A stretch of 39,096 nt of DNA. Origin: a virus. The stretch lies in IMG/VR virus record IMGVR_UViG_3300032134_000008, positions 1 to 39,096 of that record, one strand, 5' to 3'. Every line of letters starts with the position of its first letter. Position 1 is the first letter of the stretch. The position numbers were made by a program, and so were the translations under genes. The notes below the pieces were generated by a model. It saw only the letters and a program-made list of their open reading frames with translations. It was not told where the DNA came from and did no database searches. This document shows, piece by piece, positions 5,826 through 13,100 of this stretch.

Positions 5826-6631
5826 ATGGCCTAGTAATCTACGATGGTCCCAGTCAGTGGGATGATATACCAATCGTTGTCATTGTCACTGGAATATCGA
5901 GACCCTCAAGCAATCCTAAGACTGGACCGATGTTGCAGGCATGGATATTGATGCGAGACATCCACCCGCACGAGGCTGTAGTCTCCGGGGCCGATGAATC
6001 TATATGCGGTCACTGCACCCACAGGCGTGATGAGGAGGGCAACAGGACATGCTATGTGTCCATGAATGCTCCCGGTGCTGTTTGGAAGACATACCGTGCC
6101 GGTAAGTATCGTTCGGTCAGTCCGCGAGAAGCGGGGAGCATGATCGCTCGTCGCAGTCTTCGCATCGGTGCGTATGGTGATCCAGCGATGGCCCCGATCG
6201 ATGTCTGGAGGCAGTTGATTCGTCGCTGCTCAGGGACTACTGGATACACGCATCAGTGGAGGGAGATGCCCGTGGAATATCGGGAGTTCTGCATGGCCTC
6301 GGTGGAAACTGAAGAAGAGGCAGCAGAAGCAATGTCGCTGGGATACAGAACATTCCGGTGCATATCGAAGGAAGAGACCCTGCTGGACAAGGAGATTCTA
6401 TGTCCAGCATCGGAGGAGGCAGGTAAGTTGACTACTTGCGATCGGTGCGGTCTGTGTGGAGGGTCCATGTCAGAGCGTACCAACCGTATTCCCACCATCG
6501 CCATTACGATCCACGGATCGGGGGCGAAGCACTTCAAATCGGAGACTCTCCGAAAAGGCAAGGAGGCCCATTATTCGTTACCAATGGTCGAACAGGTTAC
6601 AGATCGTCAAGTCTTGTCTAAAGACTGGTGA
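5822..6631 (+). CDS. Conserved phage protein with Cys clusters, unknown function
   Basis: A 269-residue protein from a family common in phages. The N-terminus (VVIVTGISRPSSNPKTGPM, WILMRDIHPHEAVVSGAD) leads to a metal-type cluster CGHCTHRRD...RTCYV (residues about 62-78), then a conserved middle (AYGDPAMAP, SGTTGYTHQW, CMASVETEEEA), and a second cluster CDRCGLCGG (206-214). IAITIHGSGAKHF (about 226-238) looks like the family's normal end. The frame then runs through palindrome copy 7 (KSETLRKG) for about 30 further residues and overlaps the next gene, so the tail may be a result of repeat insertion. Function unknown. It overlaps the previous gene by four bases. Confidence 0.85.
   Translation: MNGLVIYDGPSQWDDIPIVVIVTGISRPSSNPKTGPMLQAWILMRDIHPHEAVVSGADESICGHCTHRRDEEGNRTCYVSMNAPGAVWKTYRAGKYRSVSPREAGSMIARRSLRIGAYGDPAMAPIDVWRQLIRRCSGTTGYTHQWREMPVEYREFCMASVETEEEAAEAMSLGYRTFRCISKEETLLDKEILCPASEEAGKLTTCDRCGLCGGSMSERTNRIPTIAITIHGSGAKHFKSETLRKGKEAHYSLPMVEQVTDRQVLSKDW
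6539..6553. repeat. 15-bp palindrome, copy 7 (centre C)
   Basis: Perfect copy inside the 3' end of the gene at 5822, read there as SETLR, and 7 bases upstream of the AGGAGG (6561-6566) that serves the next gene. Confidence 0.95.
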
Positions 6632-6782
6632 CCTGAAGTTAGCAAAGAAGTATGCCAAGGAGATGCTGAACGATCCAGAGTCTCCGTGTTTACTTACGAC
6701 TGATGAGATTGAGTACTTGAAAGTTGTTGCTGTACTCAAGAAACTAGATGATTACATGAAGGGCTTGATAAAGGATATCTAG
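6573..6782 (+). CDS. Small protein with a probable ATT start
   Basis: A 69-residue frame with strong protein character (LKTGDLKLAKKYAKEMLND, LLTTDEIEYLKVVAVLKKLDDYM). No ATG, GTG or TTG lies in frame at a sensible place. An ATT at 6573 sits six bases after a perfect AGGAGG, which makes it the best start; CTG 6639 is the alternative. It overlaps the last 59 bases of the preceding gene in another frame. Two amphipathic helices are likely. No family is recognised; it is similar in build to the 62-residue protein at 5637. Confidence 0.62.
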   Translation: MRYQWSNRLQIVKSCLKTGDLKLAKKYAKEMLNDPESPCLLTTDEIEYLKVVAVLKKLDDYMKGLIKDI

Positions 6783-6783
6783 C

Positions 6784-7125
6784 ATGCCTGATTTAGCAGA
6801 GATTGACAACTATGTACTGAACAAAACCAATCCGGGTTCGGTCAGTGGTTCCATTGTCGGTGAGGATATGCCGAAGTTTCGTCATACCTACATACTGAAG
6901 GGGATACTGTTCGAGATCAAGTGCCCCGGAATGCGGCTGACTGGCAAAGCACCTAAGTGCAGCACAATCATCCGAAAAGAGTTTGGTTTCAAGGGCCGAC
7001 CAATCAAACTGGCCCAACAACTCTTCGACCTTCTGGTCGAGAAACAAGTTCTAGTTCACAAGGAGAACAACGATGGCGATACCGTTACCAGAGAACGTAA
7101 CAACCCAACACCTGAAGTATCTTGA
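6784..7125 (+). CDS. Early protein of unknown function
   Basis: A 113-residue protein starting at ATG 6784, one base after the preceding stop. The middle is ordered (TYILKGILFEIKCPGMRLTG, KCSTIIRKEFGFKG) and is followed by an amphipathic helix LAQQLFDLLVEK. The Arg/Lys-rich IIRKEFGFKGRP could contact nucleic acid. No family is recognised. The last 53 bases overlap the next gene in another frame; the tail after EKQVLVHKEN is low in character and may be less constrained. Confidence 0.72.
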   Translation: MPDLAEIDNYVLNKTNPGSVSGSIVGEDMPKFRHTYILKGILFEIKCPGMRLTGKAPKCSTIIRKEFGFKGRPIKLAQQLFDLLVEKQVLVHKENNDGDTVTRERNNPTPEVS

Positions 7126-7306
7126 TACCCTCAGGGATTCAGGTGTGACAAATATGTTTGGAGCGAGTGCTTATATTGTCGATCGATTTGGGGTTGACAA
7201 GAGAGAAGCGAAAGATATACTTGCTTTCTGGATGAATTCATATCCATACAACTACGACGAAATCGGAGACTCTCCGAATGTCGAGGAGGTTAACAATGAG
7301 TGCTGA
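7073..7306 (+). CDS. Conserved small phage protein
   Basis: A 77-residue protein starting at ATG 7073 behind AAGGAGAA (7060-7067). TLRDSGVTNMFGASAYIVDRFGVDKREAKDILAFWM belongs to a small protein family often seen in phages, with SGVTNMFGA and KREA.. WM as hallmarks; it looks like a compact helical domain. The function is unknown. After ~62 residues the frame runs through palindrome copy 8 (IGDSPNVEE) and ends inside the next gene, so the last 14 residues seem to be added by the repeat and the next gene's ribosome site. Confidence 0.82.
   Translation: MAIPLPENVTTQHLKYLDTLRDSGVTNMFGASAYIVDRFGVDKREAKDILAFWMNSYPYNYDEIGDSPNVEEVNNEC
7263..7277. repeat. 15-bp palindrome, copy 8 (centre C)
   Basis: Perfect copy in the last codons of the gene at 7073 (read IGDSP), 26 bases before ATG 7296 measured from its centre. 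Confidence 0.95.
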
Positions 7307-7670
7307 TCAACTTGCTTCAATACTAAGTGACATGATCGAGAGTTCGATCGATGACTACATGCAGGGCTTTGACTTCAGCAACTGCTATGAGTTCAACTCA
7401 GCAGTTGAGGGTGCGGTCGAGTGTCAGATTGATCGAATGGATCTCCCTGACACTGACTCAATCATGGAGTCCTGCATTGATCTGATGAAAGACCCGTACT
7501 ACTTCATCGAAGCGATGAGAAAGACCGCAGAGTTCCTTGATCATCGCATTGAGTTGATCAGGATATCTGCGGACCAGTCGCGGGACAGAAACAGACTCCA
7601 AAGTGAAGTAGATCGTCTGAAAAAGGAACTAGATTCAAGGATGAAACACTCGTTCGCATCGGATGCGTAA
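7296..7670 (+). CDS. Acidic helical early protein, unknown function
   Basis: A 124-residue protein. ATG 7296 is chosen because GAGGAGG (7283-7289) lies six bases upstream; an in-frame ATG at 7278 lies in the ribosome site itself. The protein is acidic and helical (residues 1-90) with a C-terminal coiled coil (RDRNRLQSEVDRLKKELDSRMK). No family is recognised. It follows palindrome copy 8 and overlaps the preceding gene by 11 bases. Confidence 0.75.
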   Translation: MSADQLASILSDMIESSIDDYMQGFDFSNCYEFNSAVEGAVECQIDRMDLPDTDSIMESCIDLMKDPYYFIEAMRKTAEFLDHRIELIRISADQSRDRNRLQSEVDRLKKELDSRMKHSFASDA

Positions 7671-7688
7671 GGACTCCTTGTGGCGAGG

Positions 7689-7736
7689 GTGGGACGCGCA
7701 TACCCTCTAGGCTGACTTCGGTCAGTAATCACGCGT
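7689..7736 (+). promoter_or_regulatory. Structured leader element, copy 3 (expanded loop)
   Basis: Shares GTGGGACGCGCATAC with copies at 5319 and 8025. ACGCG (7694-7698) pairs with CGCGT (7732-7736). The A-T pair replaces the C-G pair of the other copies, so pairing is kept. The loop is enlarged by an inner hairpin, CTGAC-TTCG-GTCAG (7712-7725). It lies 53 bases before ATG 7790. Confidence 0.6.
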
Positions 7737-7789
7737 AAGTAAACGCACAGTATGTGCAGGATTCTTAACCCCTTTTATGGAGAACTGAG

Positions 7790-8014
7790 ATGAATAGACT
7801 CAGGACTAAAACGTCGGACGCAACGCCCGGCATCTATTGTAGACTTACAGAATCATTGGATCAAGATGTCCGAATGATTCAGTCTGAAACCGCTCGTTTC
7901 ATAGAGAACAACAATCTTCCGGCAACCCCGCCGACGTTGACTGATGTGATCTCCAATCTTGTAAAGCGTGGAGTCACGCAGTACAAGAATGACCGACGAA
8001 ACAAGCAGCACTAA
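7790..8014 (+). CDS. Possible ribbon-helix-helix DNA-binding protein
   Basis: A 74-residue basic protein starting at ATG 7790, behind TGGAGAA. The layout fits a ribbon-helix-helix repressor: a strand GIYCRLTESLDQDVRMI, helix A with SETARFIEN, a Pro-rich turn, and helix B starting PTLTDVISNLVKRGVTQY, which is the usual form of the second helix. This is a pattern match by eye and not a firm family call. Such proteins bind short symmetric operators as dimers, so it is a candidate partner for the 15-bp palindrome. Structured leader elements lie on both sides (7689 and 8025). Confidence 0.65.
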   Translation: MNRLRTKTSDATPGIYCRLTESLDQDVRMIQSETARFIENNNLPATPPTLTDVISNLVKRGVTQYKNDRRNKQH

Positions 8015-8024
8015 TCCTGACAAG

Positions 8025-8050
8025 GTGGGCTGCGCATACTTACCACGCAG
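8025..8050 (+). promoter_or_regulatory. Structured leader element, copy 2
   Basis: Same 24-base core as the copy at 5319 with one difference. CTGCG (8030-8034) pairs with CGCAG (8046-8050): the C-to-T change in the left arm is matched by a G-to-A change in the right arm. It lies 18 bases before ATG 8069, followed by AAAGGAGAAAA. Confidence 0.65.
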
Positions 8051-8068
8051 ACTAAAGGAGAAAATAGA

Positions 8069-8932
8069 ATGTTAGTACCTCAAGCCCCTACCCCCTTCGA
8101 CCCTAAGAACTGGGGAGAGCGGGTAGATATCAAGACAATCTCCCAGTCGAGGATACCTGTTCAAGGCCCAGAGAGTTGGAGACCTCTGCCCCACGGAACC
8201 TACGTCACGATGATCGAGCAGGCGTTCGATCGTCACGGCTTTGAAATCTCAGATCCGGTTCACTACAGAGCGAAGTCCCGACAGAACGAGAAGATCAAGG
8301 ATCAGCCCACGTATGGCAGGTTCTTGTCGCTGTACGGCATCGCTCACCCCGGACTTCCCGATGTTGCAGGCCTCAACTGGGAGTCCGGTTTCGGAAACTC
8401 CTACGATATGAGTACAGCAGCAGGAGGAGGCATCGGTACTCGTTTGCAGGTTTGCAGCAACGGAGAGTACATGGGCTCGATGTTCGGGTTCAAGCGGAAG
8501 CATACTGTCGGCATTGATCGAGAGCGAGAGGGTGCATTTGAGAGCATCTATAGTCTCGTCGATAACTGTGTCGGTCGCCTGCTGACCAGTGCTACTAGTG
8601 TCGCTCAGAAAATCGAGGTTCAGACAGTTACTGAGTGTTCGGATGTCGATGCTCGGTGGGTCATCCTTGAAGCCGCCAAGCGTGGCGTTATTGGAGCGGC
8701 AGCAACCATGCGAGTACTGGAACACTGGGAAACCCCAGAGCATCCTGAATTCAAGGACAGGAATGTCTGGAGCCTCAGGAATGCGTTCACGAGTAATGAC
8801 CGGGGCCAGTCCCTCATGACTCAGAGCGATCGCTTCGGTCGTCTCGGAGGAATCCTCGATGAGCGATTCCAAATCGGAGAGTCTCCGAATCCCGTGACGG
8901 ACGAAGAGGCGTTTGTATCAGCGGATTTCTAA
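8069..8932 (+). CDS. DUF932-type phage protein
   Basis: A 287-residue protein starting at ATG 8069 behind AAAGGAGA. It has the DUF932 build: a middle with GFGNSYDMSTAAGGGIGTRLQVCSN (the family's NS.DKS..AG and VC.N blocks, residues about 113-135), then FGFKRKHT and a long helical C-terminal half (ILEAAKRGVIGAAATMRVLEHW, NVWSLRNAFT). The family is common on phages and plasmids and its function is unknown. Palindrome copy 9 is in frame near the end (IGESPNPVT) and only about 14 residues follow it. It is the last gene of the early block, before the terminator at 8948. Confidence 0.8.
   Translation: MLVPQAPTPFDPKNWGERVDIKTISQSRIPVQGPESWRPLPHGTYVTMIEQAFDRHGFEISDPVHYRAKSRQNEKIKDQPTYGRFLSLYGIAHPGLPDVAGLNWESGFGNSYDMSTAAGGGIGTRLQVCSNGEYMGSMFGFKRKHTVGIDREREGAFESIYSLVDNCVGRLLTSATSVAQKIEVQTVTECSDVDARWVILEAAKRGVIGAAATMRVLEHWETPEHPEFKDRNVWSLRNAFTSNDRGQSLMTQSDRFGRLGGILDERFQIGESPNPVTDEEAFVSADF
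8874..8888. repeat. 15-bp palindrome, copy 9 (centre G)
   Basis: Perfect copy in frame near the 3' end of the DUF932-type gene, read IGESP, about 45 bases before the stop. Confidence 0.95.
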
Positions 8933-8947
8933 GCACCATTTCTGGTA

Positions 8948-9008
8948 GGCGTGAGTCCCTCCTCTGTTTTTCTCAGGCTTGCAGCAGGGGAGGGGCCACG
9001 CCCTTTTT
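8948..9008 (+). terminator. Strong terminator before the integrase
   Basis: GGCGTG (8948-8953) pairs with CACGCC (8997-9002), and CCCTCCTCTG (8957-8966) pairs with CAGGGGAGGG (8985-8994, one G-T pair). CTTTTT follows. It ends the early block; the integrase ribosome site begins at once after it. Confidence 0.85.
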
Positions 9009-9022
9009 AAAGAGGTGAGTAT

Positions 9023-10033
9023 ATGGCGATTGCAAAACGAGGTAAGTCGTGGCAGGTATCTGTATCCCACAAAGGCCGTCGAATTCGGCGGTCATTCCCA
9101 GACTACAAGGATGCTAGAAAGTTTGAGGTTGAGACCCTAGCCGACCTCCTTTCAGGCCGGAAAGAGGATGAAAAAATAACCAAGGTGACTGAGGACGGAG
9201 TTCCCCTCACCTTCGGAGGTATCGCTGACCGTATATGGCTGCTTGAGTGGTCGAAGCAGAAATCCTCCGCCCACACCAAGAAACGGCTACGAGGTGTTCG
9301 AGACTATTTCGGTGAGGGGACGGTAGTGACTGAGATCACATCGTATTCGCTGGAATCATATGTCATCCACCTACAAGAACAGGGGAACGGGCCAGCAACG
9401 ATCAACAGAAAACTCGCAGTAGTCAGTAAGATAATGGGATATGCCCACAAGCATGGCATAATCAATATCAAGCCTACTGCGCCCACCCAGAGGGAACCCA
9501 AAGGCCGTGTTCGGTATTACAGTTTGGTGGAGGAGGCTGAGATAACGGCTGCGATTACGGATGACAACCTCAGCGACTTTTTTATTGTTCTAATAGATAC
9601 CGGAATGCGTAAAAGTGAGGCGTTGGGATTAGAGTGGGGGGATGTTGACTTCAAGAAATCTGAAATAACACTAGGTGACCCTGACAAAATCAAATCATCC
9701 GTGCCAAGGACGATCCCCATGAGTCGCAGGGTCTGTAGTGTCATATCTTCTCGTAGAGAAAGCGTGTTTCGTCCCTTTAAATACACAGTTAACCAAATGG
9801 ATGTGATGTTGAACGAGTTCAAGGCGGAGTCCAACTACACAGGTGAGTTAAAGGCGTTCTTCCATACTTGCAGGCATACTTTCTGCTCTCGCCTGCTCCA
9901 GCGAGGAGTACCCATCACTACAGTTAAGGAATTGGCGGGTCACAGTGACATTAAGACCACGCTCAGATACGCACATCTTGCCCCCAGTAACCACCGGGAT
10001 GCAATTAACACACTGGAATCTAACAGCAACTAA
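9023..10033 (+). CDS. int: Tyrosine-family integrase
   Basis: A 336-residue site-specific recombinase that would insert the phage genome into the host chromosome. Start ATG 9023 has AGAGGTGA (9011-9018) upstream. Residues 1-45 form a basic arm-binding domain (AKRGKSWQVSVSHKGRRIRRSF), about 60-155 the core-binding helical domain, and about 165-330 the catalytic domain with Arg196 (DTGMRKSEALGLEWGDVDF), His281 and Arg284 (HTCRHTF), His307 (LAGHSD) and nucleophile Tyr316 (TLRYAHL). All residues needed for activity are visible. No excisionase or attP was identified nearby. Integrase directly before the RNA polymerase is known in marine T7-like phages. Confidence 0.95.
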   Translation: MAIAKRGKSWQVSVSHKGRRIRRSFPDYKDARKFEVETLADLLSGRKEDEKITKVTEDGVPLTFGGIADRIWLLEWSKQKSSAHTKKRLRGVRDYFGEGTVVTEITSYSLESYVIHLQEQGNGPATINRKLAVVSKIMGYAHKHGIINIKPTAPTQREPKGRVRYYSLVEEAEITAAITDDNLSDFFIVLIDTGMRKSEALGLEWGDVDFKKSEITLGDPDKIKSSVPRTIPMSRRVCSVISSRRESVFRPFKYTVNQMDVMLNEFKAESNYTGELKAFFHTCRHTFCSRLLQRGVPITTVKELAGHSDIKTTLRYAHLAPSNHRDAINTLESNSN

Positions 10034-10056
10034 TCGCTGGTACATTAGGTAGCCCC

Positions 10057-12456
10057 ATGCCTGAGAAACATAATCAATCAAGACTCGAAGAAGAGATGGT
10101 AGATTTAGGCCGTGATCGGTACTACCACAAGATCAAACGAGCCAAGGAGACATCGCTGGAATCCACAACCTCGGTTGGGCAGTATCTACTGGCTGAGGCA
10201 ATCGAGAAACTGGATGAGGCCTTGATCCTTTGGCTGTCTGCTGCGAGGTCTGCTCCCGGTCGCCGCCATCGAGCGTACCAGTTCCTTGAGCAACTACCTA
10301 CTAAGGTAGTCGCGGGGCTGACATCTCGTTGCATCCTTGATTGCATCTCTGTTGAGCGGAAGATCACAAGCACCGCAATGACTGTTGGTCGGCTTCTGGA
10401 AGATGAGTTGAAGTTTCGCTCTCTTCGGGAGAATGAGCCAGCCCTCTGGAATCAGATCAACAGGGTTCTTGACCGCTACAAATCTCAGCAAACTAAATCT
10501 AAGTTCATTAACAACACTGCTAAGTTCCATGAGATTGTCCTACCACAGTGGGATCGGAAGGACACTGGGTCTGTGGGCTTAACATGCATTGAGTTGATGC
10601 GGCAAGCCACTGGAATAATAGACATCAAGACGAGGACCGATCCTCAAGGCAAGTCATATTCCTTCATCTGTCCAACTGACGATCTCATGAAATGGATCAA
10701 GGACACCCATCAATACAACGAAACTTTATCTCCTGTTTGGCTCCCGATGGTAGAGAAGCCTATTGATTGGAATAATCCTCTACTTGGGGGATACCAATCC
10801 ACCTCCTTCCGCCGCCGACCGTTGGTGAAGACTCACGACTCTGCATATCTCGATGAACTGTGCAACACAGATCTGACAGAGATATACACAGCAGTCAACG
10901 CTCTCCAGAGGACGGCATACACAGTCCACGGTCAAGCCCTTGATGTTCTCAAGCACTGCTGGAGGAAGGGTTTAATCGTTGGGGGACTGCCGTCGCTGGA
11001 TGACGAGCCGATCCTGAACAAACCTACAGATATTGCTACGAACAAGGAGTCACGGCGAGCATGGAGGAAGGCGGCTGCCCGGACTCACTTTGAGAACGAA
11101 AGGCAGAAGTCGAAGCGTCTTCAGGTTATGAAGGTGCTGCATCTCGCTGACAAATTCACCAACGACACCATATACTTTCCCCATTCGATCGATTTCAGAG
11201 GACGCACATACCCAAAGCCATATTTCCTACAACCACAAGGTCCGGGGTGGGCGAAGTGCTTATTAAAGTTCGCTGATGGGCTGAAGATGGATGAGGACGG
11301 CGTTAGGTGGCTGTATATCAACGCCGCCAACAAGTGGGGAATGGATAAGGAGCCGTATCTAGAGCGTATTAAGTGGACAGAAGGAAATATGGGGCTCATA
11401 AGGCGGATCGGAGAGTCTCCGATTTCAAATATGACATGGACAGACGCGGATGACCCGTGGGGATTCCTCACTGCTTGTTTGGAGATCAATGAGTTCCATA
11501 ATACTGGTTCAGATTTCATATCAAGGCTCCCCGTGTCTATGGACGCGACCACTCAGGGACTCCAGATATACGCCATGCTTCTGAAAGACCCAATCGCTGC
11601 GATCGCTACCAACGTGCTGCCTACAGACACTCCCGCAGATGTGTACCAGAAAGTGGCTGACATTGTCAGGAAGAAACTCTACAATGATCACCATGACTAT
11701 GGGAAGAAGTGGTTAGACTTCGGAGTTACGAGGAAAACAACCAAGCGGCAGACTATGACTGTTGTCTATTCCTCCACATTCTTCTCATGTCGTGCGTACA
11801 CCACTGAGTGGTTCTATGAAGAACTGAAAATGGGGAGAGTCAACCCGTTTGGGGATGAGACATATCGACCGTGCAACTACCTCGCTGAGTTGATCTGGGA
11901 GTCGATCGGTGAGGTGGTCGCTTCTGCGAGAGTTGGGATGGATTGGATGAAGGAGTCTGCGAAAGTCCTTATTCAGCACGGGATTACCCCACGGTGGACT
12001 ACTCCTCTCGGCTTCCCTGTCAAAATGCACTATGAGAATACGGACAAGTACGCGATTAAAACATTGGTATCTGGAGTACTCAGGCAGCACAGGTTGAGGA
12101 TTCCGAATGGTGATGTGAACAGCCGGAAGACCGTGAACGCCTTCTGTCCCAACTTTATTCACTCATTGGATGGCGTGGGAGGGCTCCTTGGAGCCGTGCT
12201 AAACAGGGCGGTTCTTGAGGACGTTAAATCCGTCATGGCTGTCCATGATTCTCTCTCCGTTCCCGCCCAGAACGTGGACTTGTTTCATAAATGGGTCAGG
12301 GAAGAGACAGTGAAGATGTTCGATGGAAATTTATTGGAGATTCTCAGTATTCAACTGTCTTTATTATTACCGCCGGGAGTGGAACTTCCTATACTGCCTC
12401 GTCAAGGAGAGTTGGATATTTACGAGGTGCTTCGGGCTCCTTATTATTGGAACTGA
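10057..12456 (+). CDS. Single-subunit phage RNA polymerase
   Basis: A 799-residue T7-type RNA polymerase (T7 has 883) that would transcribe middle and late genes. ATG 10057 has a weak ribosome site TTAGGT. Counterparts of the T7 catalytic residues are visible: Asp496 (LPVSMDATTQGLQ; T7 D537), Lys563 (TKRQTMTVVY; K631), Tyr571 (Y639) and Asp731 (MAVHDSLSVPA; D812). Lys-to-Tyr spacing of 8 is the same as in T7. The promoter-recognising middle (residues about 570-700) differs, so promoter sequence should differ too. Palindrome copy 10 is in frame at residues 451-456 (RRIGESPIS) in the segment between two conserved blocks, where T7 has a variable linker. Confidence 0.97.
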   Translation: MPEKHNQSRLEEEMVDLGRDRYYHKIKRAKETSLESTTSVGQYLLAEAIEKLDEALILWLSAARSAPGRRHRAYQFLEQLPTKVVAGLTSRCILDCISVERKITSTAMTVGRLLEDELKFRSLRENEPALWNQINRVLDRYKSQQTKSKFINNTAKFHEIVLPQWDRKDTGSVGLTCIELMRQATGIIDIKTRTDPQGKSYSFICPTDDLMKWIKDTHQYNETLSPVWLPMVEKPIDWNNPLLGGYQSTSFRRRPLVKTHDSAYLDELCNTDLTEIYTAVNALQRTAYTVHGQALDVLKHCWRKGLIVGGLPSLDDEPILNKPTDIATNKESRRAWRKAAARTHFENERQKSKRLQVMKVLHLADKFTNDTIYFPHSIDFRGRTYPKPYFLQPQGPGWAKCLLKFADGLKMDEDGVRWLYINAANKWGMDKEPYLERIKWTEGNMGLIRRIGESPISNMTWTDADDPWGFLTACLEINEFHNTGSDFISRLPVSMDATTQGLQIYAMLLKDPIAAIATNVLPTDTPADVYQKVADIVRKKLYNDHHDYGKKWLDFGVTRKTTKRQTMTVVYSSTFFSCRAYTTEWFYEELKMGRVNPFGDETYRPCNYLAELIWESIGEVVASARVGMDWMKESAKVLIQHGITPRWTTPLGFPVKMHYENTDKYAIKTLVSGVLRQHRLRIPNGDVNSRKTVNAFCPNFIHSLDGVGGLLGAVLNRAVLEDVKSVMAVHDSLSVPAQNVDLFHKWVREETVKMFDGNLLEILSIQLSLLLPPGVELPILPRQGELDIYEVLRAPYYWN
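11408..11422. repeat. 15-bp palindrome, copy 10 (centre G)
   Basis: Perfect copy, symmetric for one further base each side (11407-11423), in frame inside the RNA polymerase gene and read IGESP. Confidence 0.95.
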
Positions 12457-12473
12457 GGAAAGGACTACTCCAC

Positions 12474-13100
12474 ATGAGACGGAAATCAGTGAAAATTACT
12501 ACCCCAACAGGACTCGCTGTGTGGCCCCGGCTGAATGAGCCGGATAACAAGTTTGATAAAGCGAATCCAATCTACCACCTCAAACTCCGACTGAGTCGGG
12601 AAGAGGCTGAAGGCGTTGTCAAGACCATAACACAGGTGCATAAGGATAATCTTGAGGACATCATGAAGGACACAGGTAAGAAGACGGTTAAAGAAGCCCC
12701 CTTCCCTGTGAAGGATGTTGAAGATCAGGATGGAAACCCGACAGGAGAGGTTGAAATCAACTTCAAACTCAAGTCGATCGGTGTGAATGGGGGAGATCGC
12801 TGGGAGCAGCGTCCCAAACTGTTCGATTCTAAGGGCCAGCCTGTTACAGAGATCATTGGAGGCGGGTCTAAAGTAAAAGTCGGAGCGGAAATCATTCCGT
12901 ATTTCGTCGCCTCAATCGGGGCAGGTATTTCTCTGAGACTTAAGGCTGTTCAAGTGATCGAATTGGTCGAGAAAAGCGGCAGTGACTCATTCGATACATG
13001 GGAGTTCAACGAGGAAAAGGGTTTCGTATCAAGTGGCGAAGAGAAAGAAACGGTCACGGCGGAAGTCGAAGCGACCAACGAAGACGGTTTCGACTTCTGA
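12474..13100 (+). CDS. Single-stranded DNA-binding protein (T7 gp2.5-like)
   Basis: A 208-residue protein, start ATG 12474 with AAAGGA upstream, 17 bases after the RNA polymerase stop. It binds ssDNA during replication and recombination. The layout fits gp2.5-type proteins: TPTGLAVWPRLNEPDNKF at the N-terminus, a beta-rich OB-fold middle (VEINFKLKSIGVNG, VGAEIIPYFVASIGAGISLRLKAVQVIELV), and an acidic tail ending GFDF with a terminal aromatic residue, the usual site through which these proteins contact polymerase and helicase. The position right after the polymerase gene supports it. Confidence 0.88.
   Translation: MRRKSVKITTPTGLAVWPRLNEPDNKFDKANPIYHLKLRLSREEAEGVVKTITQVHKDNLEDIMKDTGKKTVKEAPFPVKDVEDQDGNPTGEVEINFKLKSIGVNGGDRWEQRPKLFDSKGQPVTEIIGGGSKVKVGAEIIPYFVASIGAGISLRLKAVQVIELVEKSGSDSFDTWEFNEEKGFVSSGEEKETVTAEVEATNEDGFDF

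Noticed and set aside
6673-6687. CCAGA-G-TCTCCG near 6680 as another palindrome copy
   Set aside because: The left arm matches at only three of seven positions.
8935-10056. tRNA gene or tRNA-derived attachment site around the integrase
   Set aside because: No cloverleaf and no T-loop consensus could be found by reading; attP may be there but cannot be recognised without a host sequence.
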